DNA of 64,000 nt from Lentinus brumalis (lineage: Eukaryota; Basidiomycota; Agaricomycetes; Polyporales; Polyporaceae), in the NCBI GenBank assembly GCA_001792895.1, contig MARA01000010.1, positions 682,001-746,000 of the forward strand. Reading direction: 5' to 3'. Position 1 is the first letter of the stretch. Every line of letters begins with the position of its first letter. Below are positions 60,060-64,000 of the stretch, piece by piece. The translations under genes were made by a program, and so were the position numbers. The notes under the pieces are model-generated. The model did no database searches. It saw nothing but the letters and a program-made list of their open reading frames with translations, and had not been told where the DNA came from.

Positions 60060-60790
60060 CGTGCTGGTGATGTTGGAGATGCGGGTGGGAAGGCTGCCCA
60101 TTCCGCTGGGCGCTTCACGAGTTCTGTATTTGTACCGCCATCGCTTTCGTATGTAGTCATGTTTTCCCGATTCCTCACAGGTGTGATGTTGGCTGGTCTG
60201 GGGTTGGGTTGATGGGGCAAACGTTTATGCTCTGGCTCAGCGCAGCGGATCCTGCAACCTTAGCGTCATCTGCGCAAACCGGGAAGGAAGACACGAATGA
60301 AGCGAGGCGAAGGGTTCGCGTTTGACGCGAATCAGTCGTCCCCCTCGTCGACTTGCGATATCGGCGATCTAGATGATGAACGATGTAGCGAAGTAATGAA
60401 GAGACCAAAAGGGACGGTAGTAAATATCAGGCCTCAGGGCTCCGTCAGCTGTATACCCGGACAGCACGCCGCGAAAATCAGATGACCAGGTAACCAGACT
60501 GGTAATTATACTGTGTCCTTGTATCGTCAGTGCGACGCCGGATGATCGAGGCTGCTCTGAGAGCTTACTTACGTCGTCACGTTGGGGAGTCATTTAGGGT
60601 CGATATCTTCTTGCGCGGACGACGTCGATGCCAGGATCGTAATAAAGTTAGAGGAGGTGGGCCTTCCCCGATCCCAGCTTCATACTGTGCAAAACTCCGT
60701 TGTGGGATGTCCTCTCTCCAGGCATGAGTGAATGCTGTTGAAGCAGCAACAGCAATAATAATCAGACGTGAACCGTGAGTACTGTGCTCA
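60060..60790. other. intergenic between converging genes
   Basis: 3' regions of the FNT gene (+) and an F-box-like gene (-). No gene recognised. Confidence 0.4.
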
Positions 60791-62045
60791 TCACATGGGG
60801 AACGTGATGTACTGACCAAACGCTGTTATCTTCGCCTCTATAGCCACAGCGCCACGCAGTCCGGGCAAGTGGACCCGAAGGGTGTCCTCCCACCACACGC
60901 TGTCATGGCTGCTGTCCTTCGTTTCTGTGAACTCGAAGCGCAAAACGCTCAAGTTGATAAACCTCCGCAGGACTTCGTCGACCTTGCCCTCTGACAGGCT
61001 GGAGAGGAATTGGCTCCGAGTAGAGGATGTATGGTAGTTCGTGACCATGACAGTAAGAGCACTGAGTGTTGCCGGCGACGGCAAGGCTCGGAGGGCCATG
61101 GGAAGTGCGGTAGAGGTACTCTGCCACTCGAAGCGGCTGACTGAAGCCCATATACGCAACTCCCGCAGCGATGAAAAGAGACTGATCTGGTCCATGAGGG
61201 CTTGGAACCCGGTGTGTCCGATAGGTTGGTTGGACGATGGACCATGTAAGTGGACAGCCAGATGCCCCACTGTCGTGCCGAACGGGGACGAGGGCAAGAC
61301 GGCCATAGTCTGCTGCAGAAAAACACCCTACGCCATGCTATCAGCAAAGTGCACGGATGCAGCGGTACACAGAGCCAGCGGAGCGTACCCGAAGTGTGAG
61401 CACCTTGAGCTTTGCACATGACCAGGACCTGCGCAGCGAGCGAATGCGGGACACGAGAAAATCGTTACCCACAGGAGCACCCCCAATAAGCATCATGGTG
61501 AGGCTCCGAAGATCACGTAGCGACCAGATTATTCGGAGTGCGTAGACAAGCATGGAGTTATTGGAGGGATTCAAGTCGAAGACAAGGTCGGTGAGGGGAA
61601 ATTGGGTGACGAGATTGTGATGGTGTGGCGGGTAAAGCCAGACTCTGTGCACTGACGAGAGGGGGAATACCACGGTGCGCAGCCGTAGAAGTTTTGTGGA
61701 CAGCACGCCCCGTGCGAACGGAATATAGGTATCCTGGGCCATGTACACAATAAGTTCATGGACGAGGTCCGCGAGATGTGGGGTTTCGAATACGGAGCGC
61801 ATGAAGAGCTCAACTTGATGATTGTAATTGAACGTTACTGTGTGGTAGATGTGGAAGCGAGCGCGAGGGTACCAGGCGGAGCATGTCCACCCGCATGCTC
61901 GGAGGTCGCGGAGCGGGTCGTCGGATGCACCCACGTATATTGGTATCCTGTGGACCAGCTGATGTCGGTCCCACCATGGGTGTGTCTTCCAGATGCAGTC
62001 GATCACTTGTTCACAAAGCTCAAGTGGAAGACGGGAGTGCTGCAT
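60791..62045 (-). CDS. F-box domain protein of a second type
   Basis: Two exons, 62045-61389 and 61327-60791, joined in phase at VLTLR-GVFLQQ, giving about 397 residues. ATG at 62045 opens MQHSRLPLELCEQVIDCIW, a typical N-terminal F-box of Agaricomycete proteins. Then come DLRACGWTCSAWYPRARFH and ETPHLADLVHELIVYM, where such proteins carry their conserved 'HITRLVLS'-like turn. The remainder is a leucine-rich-like ladder (LTDLVFDLNP, LRSLTMMLIG, LRELRIWASV, LSALTVMV, LSVLRFEFTE). The protein ends QYITFPM-stop at 60791. It is not closely related to the three F-box paralogues at 20, 55 and 57 kb. Target unknown. Confidence 0.75.
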
Positions 62046-63603
62046 GCAAGAGGGATACTGTAACTCAGGCGGAGGAGCTGTCAAGGGAGTCGACTCTAGC
62101 GCTGAACTCGTGGTGGAAAAGTTGATCCGAATCGCTTCAGGCGCAGTTACTTACTGCTTTTCCCAAGCTTCTGCAGGTCCTTCAAGTTCACCCTTCTCCA
62201 GGCCTCAGGGTATCGTCATCGCACAAAATACTCAGGTTATTTCTGCGCTACATTCATTGTGGACCGACCCACGTAACAGCGCTAACCTTTGTGAAGCTCA
62301 GCCGCACCTTTACTTAGTATAGTGACTCCGAGACGGGAGCAGTAAGTACTACTGATATATGTGTAGTATTAGTAGGCAGAGAATGCGCCATAAGAGTCAG
62401 CATCGCGTTACAGCGTGCAGGAACAACGGTTCCTAGTTAAGCAGTCGGTCGTCTGTACCAGGCCAGCTCGCACACACTGCAGGTCCGCATGCGCATCCGA
62501 AGCAAATGAACCGCTGAACGTACGGAGCTCCATACTTACATCCGTTCGATTACAGACACAGATGCGCGCAGTCTGTTTGACTCCGAAGCTCGGAAGGTCG
62601 GAGGCACTACAGGCGACTGTGAACAGCTGGCAGTCGCATCGTCTTCCGACTCCCGAGCAAGCAGACGATATTTTGACTCTGTTCGGGAGCTTTCACGACA
62701 GGAAGGACGGATGTTCCAAACGGCCACCTGTATCTCAAGAATGCTCCTGTAGCCGAGCTTGCTAGTCGGCACGTATGCAGTGTGTACCTGCAGCATCACG
62801 GGAAGTACGCGAAGGAGTGCACGGGCGACGTCTTCGACTTGAAATTGACTCGGACATGAAAGAGTTCGGTCACCATCAACCAAGCCACTGGCCCGCAAAA
62901 TCACGCAGAAACACGATGTAGAGCTCACCGCAGCGATAGGGTTCCGACTCGGACATATCGATGCCCGGTAAGTAGTAGCTGGCCCCGTAAGCATCGGTGA
63001 GCACGGCAGAACCATTTTTGAGAATTAGCTGGGAAATGTGAATCTGATGAACTGCATCGTACAGGCATGTTGCAACGTGCAGATAGATAGCGATCTTTGC
63101 GCACGGATGCCAGTTTGAGATCTGCTAGCCTGAGCGCAGGATTGCCGCATTTCTCGACCGAGGTGGTTCAAAAGCGGCTAGTGGAGCTCCAGTCGGAGAT
63201 GACGGCGAATTATGGGAAGCTGCCTGCTCGAAACGAGGTGAGCCGCAGGGGAGGAGTTACACGAGCCGTGTTGAAGGTGCGGATAGGAGCCGGGGTATGC
63301 TTGTCAGCCCCAGCGGCCGGAGAGAACATTCGTACTCATTGAGTAATAATCTCCAACGTGGCGACGATTCGAACCCCGACGGTCATGAAATTGCACGGTG
63401 AGAAGGCGGGGACATGGCGCATGCATACGATACAGGGGTGAAACGATGAAACAAGAGCTGCAGTTGAATTGGACCGCAAGATGTTCGCGGCAAGCCTCAC
63501 CACCTTCTGCGCTCAGCCTGCCTTCTCATCGACCCTGACGCTTGCAGAGTACGGCCCGAAGGTAGTCCTGCAGGCTCCCCACAGCGTGCCAAAGTATGAC
63601 AAC
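62046..63603. other. region with one unassigned open frame
   Basis: A minus-strand frame of 159 codons (62536-63015) includes QFQVEDVARALLRVLPVMLQ and splice-like borders; around 62940-63010 another frame reads NGSAVLTDAYGASYYLPGID. These could be exons of one minus-strand gene, but I cannot join them or name a family. The rest shows nothing. Confidence 0.25.
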
Positions 63604-64000
63604 TCACGAGAGCACCGAGACGCTGATCCCCAGGCGGCGAGCAAGGCCATCCAAGTCGAGATCCGCCTCACGCTCCGACTGCTCCCGGCGTCGCTTCTCT
63701 TGCGCTTCCCTCATCCTCGTCACGCGCTCATAGACCTTGAGCTGCTCCATGAATCCGGAATTTGGCCGCGCGATTCTTCTGCGGCCGCGGACGATCCGGA
63801 GGGCCTCATCGAGGGACATAGACCGCGCGGCGATGAGGTACGCGACCACCACGCTCGCACTGCGGGACATGCCCCACACACAGTGGACCAGCACGCGGCC
63901 ATTTTCACGCGCCAGCGCGTCCCGGATCCATGGTACGGTGTAGTCGAGATATCGCAGCAAGTCCTCGTCGGTGCGGTCTTCTACTGGTACGCACAGGTGC
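63604..64000 (-). CDS. dual-specificity protein phosphatase, partial
   Basis: C-terminal part of a cysteine-dependent phosphatase; the gene continues beyond the right edge of the window. The catalytic P-loop HCVWGMSRSASVVVAYL contains the HCx5R signature (Cys nucleophile, Arg phosphate-binding). Upstream, EDLLRYLDYTVPWIRDAL corresponds to the helix with the general-acid loop just before it, and downstream MSLDEALRIVRGRRRIARPN and FMEQLKVYE are the usual C-terminal helices of small dual-specificity phosphatases. A charged, probably helical tail (EAQEKRRREQSEREADL) ends LGISVSVLS-stop at 63604. The residue after HCV is Trp where most have Ala or Gln. Substrate unknown; Yvh1- or DUSP12-like are possible. 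Confidence 0.85.
   Translation of the reverse strand, partial: HLCVPVEDRTDEDLLRYLDYTVPWIRDALARENGRVLVHCVWGMSRSASVVVAYLIAARSMSLDEALRIVRGRRRIARPNSGFMEQLKVYERVTRMREAQEKRRREQSEREADLDLDGLARRLGISVSVLS

Noticed and set aside
63355..63470. Possible tRNA, because of GGTTCGAATCG on the minus strand near 63363-63373
   Set aside because: The T-stem pairs imperfectly and no matching D-arm or acceptor strand is found upstream.
1..64000. CRISPR arrays, bacterial operons, ribosome binding sites
   Set aside because: Spliceosomal introns, U2 genes and eukaryotic protein families throughout; no spaced palindromic repeats.

Overview
The window is nuclear DNA of a filamentous basidiomycete. Genes carry many short introns of roughly 50-60 bases with GTRNGT donors. 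The gene set (GH79 glucuronidase, secreted sedolisin, dual C2H2/Zn2Cys6 regulator, expanded F-box families, divergent G-alpha) fits Agaricomycetes, most likely a Polyporales wood-decay species. That placement is an inference from gene content; no marker gene is decisive. Coding sequence is GC-rich on both strands, which produces many long spurious antisense ORFs.

Layout. 0-5 kb: NmrA-like NAD(P)-binding protein (-), a poorly coding stretch, then a small MARVEL-type membrane protein (+). 5.6-5.9 kb: a U2 snRNA gene (-). 6-15 kb: three multi-exon genes on the minus strand: secreted sedolisin protease, zinc-finger transcription factor, GH79 glycosidase. 16-19 kb: ComA/HSA32-type protein with a mitochondrial presequence, and a glutathione S-transferase (+). 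19.7-21.1 kb: F-box-like protein (-). 22.6-24.4 kb: glycine-rich RRM protein and a second U2 snRNA gene (+), inverted relative to the first. 25-27.6 kb: large divergent G-alpha (-). 30.4-33.7 kb: WW-WW-MyTH4-RhoGAP protein of the Vilse/ARHGAP39 type (-).

32.4-54.5 kb is the most unusual part: a direct tandem array with a unit of about 10.2 kb (32381-42658, 42659-52840, and a partial third from 52841 to about 54465). Each unit begins inside the RhoGAP gene, so units 2 and 3 carry truncated 5' copies with promoter and WW domains but no MyTH4 or RhoGAP domain. The rest of each unit (about 9 kb) holds intron-rich, divergently oriented candidate transcription units with TATA boxes that I cannot assign to any family. 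Repeat-rich DNA (a GGAGGTACT-type minisatellite and 23-base repeats) sits at the unit ends.

54.5-64 kb: a protein of unknown function abutting the array edge, two F-box paralogues (+) related to the one at 20 kb, a formate/nitrite transporter (+), another F-box-like protein (-), and the 3' part of a dual-specificity phosphatase running off the end (-).

Data quality: four otherwise well conserved genes (transcription factor, GH79, GST, FNT transporter) contain five reading-frame breaks in total, each explained by one missing base in a short C or G run. This looks more like assembly indels than gene decay, and it means frame-based arguments inside the repeat array need care.
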